The position numbers and the translations under genes were made by a program. From the NCBI GenBank assembly GCA_005765155.1, contig VCCP01000004.1:372001-436000 (forward strand): a DNA stretch of 64,000 nt. Direction: 5' to 3'. This DNA is from Zelopaecilomyces penicillatus. Lineage: Eukaryota > Ascomycota > Sordariomycetes > Hypocreales > Pseudodiploosporaceae. The notes below the pieces were generated by a model, which was given only the letters and a program-made list of their open reading frames with translations, did not search any database and was not told the origin of the DNA. Shown piece by piece: positions 24,854 through 35,973 of the stretch (its first letter is position 1; each line of letters opens with the position of its first letter).

Positions 24854-25726
24854 TTAGGATGAAGCCTTTCGCTTCATAGATTCGTAAACTTGACCAATTC
24901 GTGCGCCAGCGCCCATGACATCTTCGAGCATAATTCTGCGTGCTGGGCGCTTCCATCCAAGCTCAAACGGGAGCCTCTCTTGAACGAGCCAGTTCCAGAA
25001 ACGATCCTTGGGGGAATCCCATGTCGAAAGAGCAGCCTTGGACGGAGAGTTGGGGACTGGCTTCTTCATCATCATCAACAGACCGAGGGCGGCCTCACCG
25101 AATGAGGTGGCAATTTCTTCCTTGCTCAGCGCTCTGGGCTTGGAGAGGGCCTCGACACGAAGGCGGCTTCGGGCCATGGACTCGATGGTGAGGGAATCCG
25201 AGGGGCTGTCGTCGAGGAGGGCGGCCAGGCGGGGGTGGGAAAGCCCCATGTTGCTGTGTTTGGAGTCGACGTCGTCGCGCGTCAGGGAGGCGATGTGCTG
25301 AAGAATGCCTGGCTGGTTGATATCCTCCAGTGTGAATTGCGTCTTTCCCGTGATCTTCATGAAAGCGGCGACAGGCGTTGTGGCGAAGATGGAATCAAAG
25401 TTGACGGCCCGGACCAGGGCATCGCCAACCAGCTTGGCTGTGAGGTTGCGGCCATCATGTGGTCTATAGCAGAAACATAGGATGTTGGCATGATATTCAC
25501 TCTTTTAAAGAGTCCTTGAACTCTCTACAGAAAAGTTTGATATAGTGTTTGTTATAAAAAAAAAAAGGCAAACTTACAAGTAACCATGGTTGGCAAGAGT
25601 GTTGAGAAGGGGACACGGGCCTCGGGAGTCCCCAGGACCAGGCGGCACCCAAGGATGAACTGGTATCGTAGCCGGACAGGCGGCTGCAAACGCAGCTAGC
25701 GAAGCGAAGACGGCCGTGAATAACAT
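24854..25726 (-). CDS. Secreted heme-thiolate peroxidase (chloroperoxidase / unspecific peroxygenase family)
   Basis: Member of the Peroxidase_2 family, which use a cysteine-ligated heme to halogenate or hydroxylate substrates with H2O2. Exons 25726-25578 and 25463-24854 (minus) give 252 aa, the size of the short peroxygenase group. A signal peptide MLFTAVFASLAAFAAA is followed by HPWVPPGP and RGPCPLLNTLANHGYLP with the heme ligand Cys38. LTAKLVGDALVRAVNFD and ERLPFELGWKRP are also typical. Where family members usually carry E-H-D or E-G-D, which helps hold a magnesium ion beside the heme, this protein reads Q105-H106-I107 (ILQHIASLTRDD). Activity may therefore be altered. It stands alone in a gene-poor region, with a (CA)n tract just upstream of its start. 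Confidence 0.88.
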
Positions 25727-25747
25727 GATGTGTGGTATCTTTGTGTG

Positions 25748-25769
25748 GTGTGTGTGTGTGTGTGTGTGT
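25748..25769. repeat. (TG)n microsatellite just upstream of the peroxidase start
   Basis: Eleven TG units ending 21 bp from the peroxidase ATG; on the gene's strand it is a CA tract in the likely 5' leader. Confidence 0.95.
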
Positions 25770-26593
25770 ATGAAGAAAGCGACAGACGGGCAAGAGAGAC
25801 AGAACGAGCACTGGAGCCAAAGCTACGGTGCCTTCTCTTGGTGATGCGGTGTGCCTCGGGAGACGGGCTATAATGAGCGGACGGACTGCAATAGTCCTGG
25901 ACGAAGACGGAAGACCGTAGTTGTCGGTGGTGGTGAAGGTGGAGGTGGAGGTGGTGTCGTGTCGATGGGATGAGAATGATGGAGCTAGCGGTCTAGTTTA
26001 AGAATGAAAACGACATCTCTACTCGAGACAAGGCAGACGGCAGACGGCAGCCAATGCCGACATGGAAGCTTGCATCAATTTGCGTCCAGGGTTCCAATTA
26101 CAACACGGCGGACAGAACACGGACAGAGAGCAACCAACAAGACACACACATGCACATACGCACACACCAAATTCAACCACCACCAACAACACGACCAACA
26201 GCATCCAACAGCCCGTTGCGAGCACAACGACATGAGCCCAAAAGCAGGCCAGATGCAGCGCACAGGGATCCGCCGTGACGTGGGTGGGGGGGCCCGCAGC
26301 AGCAGCAATGAGAAGAAGACCTTTGTCTCCCAAGCCCTGTCTGTTGCTACATCCATGGCCTAATTATTAACAGCCTCAACAGCGCCCCCCCTCGAATGGG
26401 AGCCAGAAGGAGCGTGAGAGCACAAAGCAGAGCGCGAGAGAGAGGATGCAGGAACAAGTACAGTGTAGTGCAATGCAGTATGCAAACCCCTGGCCCTAGG
26501 CTGTCTCAGGTGAGAGGGCATCTCTCTCTGGCAGGCCAAGACCCGGTAATCATCAAAGGCTTGGGCTGAGGGTCCCGTCGTGAGATGCAGTGC

Positions 26594-26594
26594 C

Positions 26595-26622
<28 letters not shown>
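26594..26622. repeat. (CT)n microsatellite
   Basis: Uninterrupted CT units in noncoding DNA. Confidence 0.95.
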
Positions 26623-26625
<3 letters not shown>

Positions 26626-29600
26626 TGGGGGGGTAGGGGACCCCTGATGGAGTCGAGATGGAGTCCTGATGGGGTTCTGCACCTGTCTGCAGCCAACCGT
26701 AAAGGCGGAGACGAGAATAGACCACAACTCTGACTCTCTTTCTTGCTGGCTGGCTGGCTGGCCCCGGGGGGGGGGGGGGCTCCACTTGGGGAGACCTGCA
26801 TTGGGATGCCCTGTATTTGTCATGACCCAAGATGGAAATTGAGAGACGGCAAGGGTTTGACATGCAAGAGGCAGCAGCAAAGATATGTCAAAGTGCAGCA
26901 GCAGCAGCAGTGCCCCTATTGCTGGCAGTTGAGCCGCATACCAACAATGCAAAGAAAAGGAGCTGACATGTAAGTTGAGCCTATTCAAGTTTACCTTGAA
27001 CATCGAGGGTTAGGTGCTTACATGAGATTCTCCAGTAGAACTACCTACCTGGACTCTCTAGTGAGGACTAGTATTTGAGTATGGTGTCTCCAGGGAACCT
27101 CCTTTAGCGGTCTTTGGGGGCCGTGAAGGCGTTTACAGTGGATGATGTACGCCATCCCGTCAGTGCCCTCAGCGAGCGCCACAGGCGGCTGTTCCCCCCA
27201 TCCCCCATCCATCCCGCTAAACTCTACCGAGTATAGGACAGCCAAAAACAAATGCCCTGCCGAGATAGCGCCATTTATTGCTCCGTAGTACTGACAGGCA
27301 CAGGGAACGAATGGTTCACCCACGGATGGATCCCGTTCGTTCCCCGTATCTCAAATCAGTTTTTGATTGATATTAACATGCGTTTTATCATCAATTGACA
27401 ATTACAATGGGGGGGGATGTTGTAAAAACGCCACAGGCCCAGCTGGATTATTGGTTCCCCGAGGAGAACCGGTTCATCTGATTCGATACCGGGAAACCTC
27501 GACAGCAATTATTACTAGGTACGAGTCGTTGGCTGGGGCTGGGCCTTGCTTGGTCTTGTCATGCCTTGGCGTATGTAACTGACGCCTGTGGTCGTTTTTT
27601 GTCTTTTGTAGCCTTGTTGATTGTCTGGGACATACTTCCTCATCAGTGCTTTTCTCTCCCCTTCATCATACCATACATGTAAACATCATCAGCCACCGCA
27701 TTTCCCCTTTTTCTCCCCCCATCACCAACTTCACATATTGCTGTTGGGCGCCCCTGTACATGTGCAGTTTTTGACTTTGCTTTATCGCGCGAGCTGAAGC
27801 CAGGGCATGGTATTCCATTATTCACCGCCGCGCTGGGGGGGAAATACAAACTCGTGACAAATACTCGGCTGATGAGGCTGCTGAGTGAGAAAGAGAGAGA
27901 GAGAGAGAGAAAGACGATCATTTGCTCACACTGCAGCCCATTCTGCAGTCCGGTACATGTAGCAATCTCCCGTTCAGTCAGACACTGCATTCCAAGGGTA
28001 CCTCCACGTTTCTCATCGTCCTCTGCTGTCGAGGCCAACCGTTGCACGTTGCATCTTGTTATTTCCCATTGTTAGACAGGCAAAACCTCTCAGTCGACGG
28101 TGTTTCTTCCCGTTGAACCGGCAAATTTCTGCCCTCCCTTTGCGGCAGGAGTACGGCCCATTATTAGAGTCCTCCCACAAGACATTGGAAAACATTTGCC
28201 TTTCCACATGGTGTCTTCCGGCTTTCGAACACGCCGCTGGATTGTTGGGCGGTAATCATGGAGATTACTACGACTCATTTTGCTGCGCCAAGAACATTCG
28301 AATGCTCATCCCTTTGGAAAACCTGAGACCCCCTTACGACAGTTGAGGATGTCAGTTCTCCAGATTGACTCTCCTAGAAGACCACAGACTCTCACTAATT
28401 CAAAGTCTATCCTTGATCATATTTCTCAATGAAGCAATCGACAGGAGGTAATTAGCGCATGCATCTGGTCACCCAACAATGTAGCATCACTCGGACATGA
28501 GCTGTGGCCTCTTGCCCACGTTGCACACCATCAAGGTAGTGACGGAGGTAGAATGTTCAACCAAAACCTGCTTTTTGCTCATGGAGATCACGGAGATCCC
28601 ATCTCCGGGTAGGGATTTTATCCAATCATATTCAATATCTCATATTGTAATAGTTGAAAATCGGGCTTAAGCAACGTGGTAGAGGTGGAAAAAAGGGGGG
28701 GTTGGTATTCATGATCAAGCGCAAGTTGCTCAAAGAACCGTCACAGAGACCTCCCTTATTTTCAACAGCCGTTTCATCAACGAGCTTAGATCACCAAGAT
28801 ACCGGGACAGCTTCGAGAAGCACAGTGAAAGCAAACGAGAGAGACAGAAGGGACAAAAATGAACCTTTCCACTACAACACGTAGAGCGAGGTGATTCCAT
28901 ATGTTCGAGGCTACAGAGACGTCAACATTTGTCTTTCATTCTTCAAAGACCAGTCGAGACATGGCTGAAAACCTGGAGTGAACTGTTCTAGACCTAGCTC
29001 TGCCGGCACATCAATACCGGTGTTTCGCCCCCACAGTTTTCGAGAGGACTCATGTAAACATGCCCCGGTATTGTGGAATGAATGAACCCCGTTTCCGGTT
29101 TCCCATCAATATCTAGATGGCACAGCGATGATGAATTTGTCAATATTGTCATCACACAGGCCCAACACCCTCACATCGGATATCGGAGATTGAGAGCTTC
29201 AGTGAAGATGCACCCATTGTGTTGTTACGGCTTCGCATTGACCTCATACTTCTTCTCCCTGTTGAAGAAACTCAGTGCAAATCCATCAATAGTAGAGACA
29301 ATGGTATGATAGGCTATTTCAGTCAAATGTAATTTCAATGTTCCACGACGTACTTGTCGAGCCAACACTTTATTCATTCAATAGTGTTGTAAGCGATGCA
29401 TTGCTACCCAACCTTTATCTGGTTTTTAAAAGCTCTATTCACATCAAAGTCTACTTTGGGCACATATTGCCTTTGCAGCTCATGTCTGGGTGCTGTCTGT
29501 GCTCAAAACGTGATGCTACCTACGAATTTACGTACATGGAGGCTGGTGTAGCGTTGGTAGTAGAATAGGGGACAAGCGCAGCCCAACAGATAATCCAGCT

Positions 29601-30922
29601 CAGCACTTACCCTGGAGTAACAGTTGAGTACAATGACCATGGTGGAGGTGTAGCCCTCTAAAGCAATGTTTGTTTGACTACGTTCAACCAGTAATAACTA
29701 TTAAATATTGGGAAAGCAAGCGGCGGTCAACCTCTGTGTACAGAAGAGGGAATCTTCCGGAGTGGACGAGCGACAGTTCAAGCGACATTCCCCGTGAAGC
29801 TTACACACGTACCTAAATCAGTATGAAAACGTTTGGCAAATTCTGGAGTTGAATGATGCATGAAGTGGTGTAACCCACCTTAAAGCCCCATTGCAATATG
29901 TACAACGCATTCACAGAGGGGCTGACAAGGCTGGCTATTTGTCCAGAAACGGCGGAACCCCTCAAAAGTGGTGATTCGGAGCATCGGTCCGGGTCTTTAC
30001 GCTTTGATGATAACCGTCCGGGTTTTTTGGAACAGGGGCGCCCATCCATCATCTGTTCTGCCTCGGCGATTCTCCACAAACAGGCACCATTGCCGGACCA
30101 GTGGCTGACCACACAGTAAGCACTCAATGATTAGCTAGCAGAATTGGGGCCAAGCCTTTTCCCAGATCTGTGTCTGCTCCATCAACCGGACGCGTATCCC
30201 GCGATTCTCGATGATTGCTGATCACGGCCCAGATCCGTGAATGACGCGCAAACTATTGCCTGTTGACCGTTTAAATATATATTTAAGGTACTAATTAGCC
30301 ACAGGCCAAGCCATCCCAAGCAGATCTTCTGTGACAGCCAGCGCTAGGTTGGCTTCTGGTAATACTTACTCACCTGATTTCTTGCCCATGCACCCAGCCA
30401 ATTGTGTTCAATGCAAATTGGTTCCAACTTCCACCCTGCGACAAGTCGATGCCACCAACAGCATCACCTCACCACACCAAGAGAAAAATGTCCCGTAAAT
30501 TAATTACTTGCTCCCCGAGACTAGTCAGTATCAACGGCAAGTGAAGCCGATATTCCCTTAAGCCGTAGCTTCTTGCCCCTTCATCATCATGGACCCCAAC
30601 CACACCTCAGCGATCAACCTTTACACCCTTCAACAAATAAGAAAAGGATGACCAGGAGCAACAGCAATGCATCTTGGGGCACGTGAAGCAAAAATGAACA
30701 ATGGAATTTGTAAGCGACCATTGCAGTGCCACTTTGACGATTCCAGGCTTCCAGTAACCAGGTTTTATGTAGATTGTCCGAAGAAATGCCTTATACAAGC
30801 GGCATTGCGGGACGCTTCTCCGACGGAGAAATACCCAAAGCATCAATCAAAGCTGTGAATAAATTCTTCTGCCTAATTAGGTGTCGCTGGGTTGAGCAAC
30901 TGCCAGAAATTGCTCCCTTGGT

Positions 30923-30928
30923 TTAGCC
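30923..30928 (-). promoter_or_regulatory. GGCTAA motif (Xyr1/XlnR-type)
   Basis: TTAGCC on the plus strand, 528 bp before the GH7 start. GGCTAA is the consensus for the Xyr1/XlnR cellulase activator in several ascomycetes. A six-base match occurs often by chance. Confidence 0.25.
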
Positions 30929-31154
30929 TAAAACCTCCATCAGCCGTTTAATCCCAGATTGGGAGGAGGACGTGACGGGGACTAGAATTGATTAGTGCCG
31001 GCAAAGTGCCTGAAGCTTATGCGTCGGGATGACTGTGGCTTAATGGTGGTTTCCTAAAGCCTTCTAGTCAGGGGCACGAATTTACACGTGCGTTGCCTCA
31101 AACCATCCCTTTTTACGCGTTCTCTGGCATTACTACGTGTAGACGATGGGTTCT

Positions 31155-31160
31155 CCCCAC
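31155..31160 (-). promoter_or_regulatory. CreA/Cre1-type site (SYGGRG)
   Basis: CCCCAC on the plus strand reads GTGGGG on the other, matching the carbon-repressor consensus, about 300 bp before the GH7 start. It is plausible for a cellulase promoter but only a short match. Confidence 0.25.
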
Positions 31161-31455
31161 AAGATTCCGGCACTTGACCCCAGACTTTTACCGCCGGGTT
31201 CTGTGTCCCCGACTTGGAAGCTGTCGTCTCCATCTCGGTCTTATGGCTGAGCAAATTAACGAGCGTGACGGCTCCTCGGCCATGGCCGGTCACTTCTAGG
31301 ACAGGATCAAAAAAAGTTCTTAAAGTTCGCGGAAGCCCTTCTCTGTCTCAGCCCAGATCAAAGCAGATCACAACAAGGACAGGTCAAATCTGACTACAAG
31401 CTGTTCATCATAAAGCTTCCTGTTTCTTTCACCTGAACTCTATCTCACGACAGCT

Positions 31456-32802
31456 ATGGGTGTGTTATACTTGGCATCTCTAGGCCTTATCGGCCTGGTT
31501 GCAGCTCAGCATCCAGCCGCCAATAAGCCTGAGGTCCATCCTAAGCTTACAACCTGGAAGTGCACAAAGAGCGGCGGATGTGTCTCCCAAAACACAGCCA
31601 TCGTTATCGACTCTCTATCCCGGCCGGTTTATCAGATCAACAACCCCAGCCAAAACTGCGGCAGCTGGGGAAGCGGCCCAAATCCAACAGCATGTCCTGA
31701 CGCCGCGACCTGCCAGAAGAACTGTGTCATGGAGGGGATTGACGATTACTCCCGCTATGGGATCAAGACTACTGGGGGAAGCCTGAGCCTTGACATGTTG
31801 CGAGATAGCGACCTGGAGGAACTGAGCCCGCGTGTCTACCTGCTGTCTGAAACGGAAAACTCATACGAGATGCTTCGACTGACTGGACAGGAGTTTTCGT
31901 TTGATGCCGATGTCTCCAAGCTACCTTGCGGGATGAACGGTGCCTTGTACCTCTCAGAGATGAGAGAAGATGGCGGCAAAAGCACGTTGAACACGGGTGG
32001 TCCAGCCTACGGAACGGGATACTGTGACGCGCAGTGTTTTGTCACCCCGTTCATCAATGGAGAGGTAAGTACTGATATTACCTGAAAGTCTATTCTTTTA
32101 CAAATATCATTTCTAACCAAGGCTTATTAGGGCAACATCAAATCCCAGGGCTCATGCTGCAATGAGCTCGATATCTGGGAAGCCAATTCCCAATCTACCC
32201 ACATATCACCTCATACTTGTTCCAAGCCTGGCCTTTACAAGTGCACTGGGTCTGAGTGCGGCTCCTCTGGAGTCTGCAACAAAGGCGGCTGCGCCTACAA
32301 TCCCTACGGCGTTGGAAACCAGCAATTCTACGGACGCAAGATGACGGTCGACACCTCACGCCCCTTCACCGTCGTCACACAATTCCCCACCGATTCCAGT
32401 GGCGCGCTCAAAGAAATCCGCCGTCTATACATCCAAGACGGGAAAATCATCCAAAACGCAGTCGTCAAGGGCTCAGAGCCGCTTAACTACCTCAACGACG
32501 ACTACTGCAAGACCGCAGGAGGCACGCAATACCTCGCACTCGGCGGTACCAAGGGAATGGGCGCGGCCATGTCCCGAGGCATGGTCCTCGCTATGAGTAT
32601 CTGGTGGGACGGCGGGAGCAACATGAACTGGTTGGATTCGGGCAACGCTGGTCGGTGTAGCAGCAGCGAGGGTAATCCGAGCAATGTGATCAAGGTGCAG
32701 CCAGATACGGCGGTGACGTTTAGCAACATCAAATGGGGAGAGATTGACTCGACGTACAAGCCGAGCAGCAGTATTAGAAGGGCCGTGAGGACGCACTACT
32801 GA
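31456..32802 (+). CDS. GH7 endo-beta-1,4-glucanase (Cel7B/EG I type), secreted, no CBM
   Basis: Cleaves internal beta-1,4 bonds of cellulose. Exons 31456-32064 and 32131-32802 give 426 aa. A signal peptide (MGVLYLASLGLIGLVAA) precedes HPAANKPEVHPKLTTWKC, a typical GH7 start. The active site CCNELDIWEANS holds the nucleophile E215, D217 and acid/base E220. The CNELD form and the short loops resemble endoglucanases more than cellobiohydrolases. Many cysteines form the family disulfides. The protein stops right after the catalytic domain, with no linker or cellulose-binding module. Possible Cre1 and Xyr1 motifs lie upstream. The intron sits six codons before the Cys-Cys of the catalytic motif. 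Confidence 0.95.
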
Positions 32803-33498
32803 TAATGGTCGCGTTCTCTGTTTGTTGTTCCTGAAAGGATTTATCGCGTCTTTTTCTTTTCTTTTCTTTTTCTGTTCATGTTCCGCAATTTCATCTTGTT
32901 ACATACTTTCTTTTTCCTGTCTTATAGGAGCTGAATGTGGAGGGGTACTCAATTCCCTTGCCAAGACACAAAGAAGCAGCAGTACATATCTCACAATATT
33001 ATGGACATTTGGATCAGAATCATGTATCTATCTCTGGTGGTTTGAGTGTTGATACTGCGCATACGGAAGTTGAAATAAGCATATATGGCGTCGTTGGTAC
33101 TGTTTGTAAGTACTTTCTTGATGGAGGAGTACGAGAAAAAAAAACAGATTTCGCACTGTCACATACACATCGCAAACGTTTGTACGTTTTGCCTTTTTAC
33201 AAAACGGCTGCTCATTGACCGTTTTAAACGTGAAATAGTGGAACTATGCACAACGGTGGGTTTTCTCGATGCACGCACACAGCTCCGTGATCGTGTCAGG
33301 ATCGAATTTTCAACCAGGTAAAAATGAAACGGCTTTCTCCGACGAGCTGCATCTTACTCCACGATCAACCTTATCAACTCTGTAAGCAGTGTTGTGGAGT
33401 ATCACGCCGTGGTTGAAAACTCAAGTTGGCGAGGCCAGATGACTTCGCCCTCAAACCTTCTTTCAATGCAGGCATGAACGCAACCTTATCCGATGGGC
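32803..33498. other. Intergenic
   Basis: The 3' region of the GH7 gene and promoter of the next. AT-rich; no gene recognised. Confidence 0.5.
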
Positions 33499-33505
33499 TA
33501 TATAA
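33499..33505 (+). promoter_or_regulatory. TATA box
   Basis: TATATAA 91 bp before ATG 33596, well placed for the core promoter of the uncharacterised gene. Confidence 0.5.
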
Positions 33506-33595
33506 CCAGCACAACTGCCCCTCAGCAGTTGCAGATATTTCAATTCATTGTGAAATAATTTACTTTGACAATCAGCTCATTCTCAGTATTAGAAA

Positions 33596-34735
33596 ATGAC
33601 GCAACTCTCTCTATCTCTTGTCAAAATGGCAGCGACCATGGCAGCAACTACATGCCCGCAGCAGGCATTGTCGTACAAGAAATGTCAACCCGCTCAACAC
33701 GCCACAAAGCGTGACCCTCAAGAAGTTTCCCAGGAATCTCCTGCAAAATCTCTGCAACCTGTTAAGCCATCCTCTATTAATGAGATTTTGCGCCAACATT
33801 GTCGTGAGAGTCTTTACGTCGATCCGCTGCGTTGGACTGAGCGACAGCTTGACCTTTTGGGCCTTTTCTTCACAGACCGACATTGCATCTCACGTCAGCA
33901 AAGAGGACTTAAAGCAACAATCACAGACAAGGTGGTTAAAGGCAAGTTACTAGTTCGGGATGTTGTCGTGATTGTGGAGGGTTTGGGATCTATGAGAACC
34001 ACGCCAGTGAAAGCAGAGACCATTTTAGATGTCGTCCTGGATAGTGGCTTTCGCGTATCATGGTAATCTATTCCTTAAACCCCCTTTACTTTTAGCCCTC
34101 GGATTTAGTTCATCGCTTACATTTGTACTTGCAGTAACTCGGTTTTGCCCTTCATGTTCGGCCCACAATGTGTTTCTGACCTGCCCACCGGCGGCCTATA
34201 CTCGACCTCAGGAAGAGCTCCTGTGATGCTTGGCATCCTCAATATGGATTCATTGGGAAAACTACGCGAAAAAAGCATTATAGGAACATGCTCTAGCCTC
34301 ACCAATGCACCTAACATGCGTCGTCGATGCAAGAAATTGGCGGCCATTCAGCCCAAAAACGTATTACACGATCCGTACATTGCGGCGATGTTGATCTCTA
34401 TAGCACAGATAGAATGGTCTTGCAGCAAGTTATCGCCTAATAGCTGCAAAGGTTCGAAACCAGTCTCGCCCAGCTTCAAGGTAACGAACCGTTCACCTAT
34501 CCAAAAACGCCTCATAGCTAATAGCCGATAGGTTTACGTGCTTACTGTAGCCGCTAGGAGGTTGTACCTCTATACGGCTGATATTCCTGTCAACTTCCTG
34601 GAGCGACTCAGTAAACCCTCAACACAGTTTCATGTTGAGCCTGTGTCTCTTGACTATTACCAAATACCACGTAGTAGGCTCGGTGGGACTCTTCTGGGTA
34701 TAGCTAGATCGAACGGCAGGATTCAGCGATACTGA
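33596..34735 (+). CDS. Uncharacterised protein, three exons
   Basis: I do not recognise a domain. Exons 33596-34062, 34135-34480 and 34532-34735 join in frame to give 338 aa, with GTAATC and GTAACG donors and GCAG and ATAG acceptors. The first 60 residues are polar and low in structure; then come INEILRQHCRESLYVDPL and GLFFTDRHCISRQQRGLKA, a middle part FMFGPQCVSDLPTGGLYS and LGILNMDSLGKLRE, and an end rich in tyrosine (RRLYLYTADIPVNFLERL). No signal peptide or membrane helix. The coherence of all three exons in composition and frame, and a TATA box at a normal distance, support a real gene. A later ATG at 33626 is possible. It opens the accessory-looking block that also holds the ankyrin-CorA gene. 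Confidence 0.6.
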
Positions 34736-35973
34736 AAATGGCAAAATTGTGCATATACTTAGGTACTCTAAATGACACTTATTAAAGCATTGAGCCAACG
34801 CAGCACACTGTATACAAAATGGTCTGAGCCTCCTTGTGCTAACTAGTTGGCGACTCCTCAACATGGTTTGTCCCACTCTAAGTGACCTCTTTATACTCTC
34901 TTCCGCTGTCCCCTTTTCTTGAACCACCATACACACTTTGAAGCCATACCGGGTGAATTGCTCATCTTTAAGAGCTCTTGGTCGTATGTGAACCTTGGAT
35001 GAGCTTATGATATTCTGGGATGCAGGCTGGTTAAATTCAAGGCTCTAGCGGCAATCTTCAGCTCATTCCAACATGTAGCAACTAAACTCCCTGTCAGCGT
35101 TACATGTTGTCGCGTATGTTTATTTTTAATGCAACTGTGCTTACGACTACTAAGACTAGTCTTCTATTTCATACCTCTTTTCCAAATAATTATAGCTATT
35201 CAGCTCTTGTGGCGGCTTGGCTGTCAGTTTCTTCGTGATATCAGACGCCTAATTATATGTTCTTGCTTATTTGGGCTTAACCTGGGACATAAAGATTAAT
35301 ATTTCAGGGTATCCACGGTAAACCCATTCAAAAAACTATTGGTTTGAACGACTGGAGAGAAATAGCTTCTGGGGTAGTTTGCCAAGGATATCAAAGTCTA
35401 TAATTAACATCACACCATCTACCTCAGGTCTAGATTGATTTGTAAGGGCCGCTGACATCAGCAGCCCCAACCTCAGCTTTCCAGACTACATCACAGCCAG
35501 CTGCCAAGCTAACGGAAGGCTTGATATCCGTAAGGTGAAAGGAAGCTTAATTGGTATGGATGTAGTCTGACAGAGCGGATGCTGTAAGGGAGGGAGGTGT
35601 GGCTGATGCAGCGCCAAGCATATTGTGTAGAAAAGCGGTAAACATCATCAACTACCTCGACTTTGAGGCTCCAAGTCCGCTACGTAGAAATGCTCAAATA
35701 CCTTATACTAAATGAAGTCTATCGCCTGATGCGTTTGCCTTCTATTAAATATTCCGCTGTGCGCGACAGCTTATGCCCTGACGTACTGAGATATAGTGGG
35801 GCACCTGTCATCCAGCATTGCTGCCTTAACAGCACTTCAGCTCCAGCCGCATCATCAGCTCGGGGAAGATATTTCATTCTTTTAGTGCATCGTCGACTTC
35901 TCCAACCTATTTGAGTCGCCTTCACCATCGTACGAAGACCTCTGGTCCCCTTCCTTCAGTCTACAGCATAGCG
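34736..35973. other. Intergenic with a MITE-like element
   Basis: AT-rich, with the inverted-repeat element at 35447-35615 and the presumed promoter of the ankyrin-CorA gene. No gene recognised. Confidence 0.5.
35447..35615. mobile_element. MITE-like short inverted-repeat element (169 bp)
   Basis: The left end GGCCGCTGACATCAGC is matched in inverted form by the right end GCTGATGCAGCGCC with two one-base gaps. An inner 11-bp inverted pair CAGACTACATC (35482-35492) and GATGTAGTCTG (35559-35569) lies between them. It encodes nothing. No target-site duplication is clear, so it may be an old insertion or just a palindromic region. Confidence 0.35.

Larger units (their letters stand above)
25727..31455. 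other. 5.7-kb gene-poor region rich in microsatellites
   Basis: It is flanked by two divergently transcribed genes for secreted proteins. It contains (TG)n at 25748-25769, CA-rich sequence near 26130-26170, (CT)n at 26594-26622, CTGG units near 26743-26763, a run of G near 26766-26779 and (GA)n at about 27892-27910. Frames such as those across 26360-27003 are products of these repeats. From about 29.0 to 30.9 kb the sequence is more AT-rich and shows no recognisable gene. Confidence 0.45.

Noticed and set aside
26360..27003. Minus-strand frames of up to 167 codons
   Set aside because: They contain Arg-Glu runs translated from the (CT)n tract and proline/glycine runs from simple sequence.
34441..34480. 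GGTTCGAAACC resembling a tRNA T-loop
   Set aside because: It lies in exon 2 of a coding gene and has no matching acceptor or anticodon stems around it.
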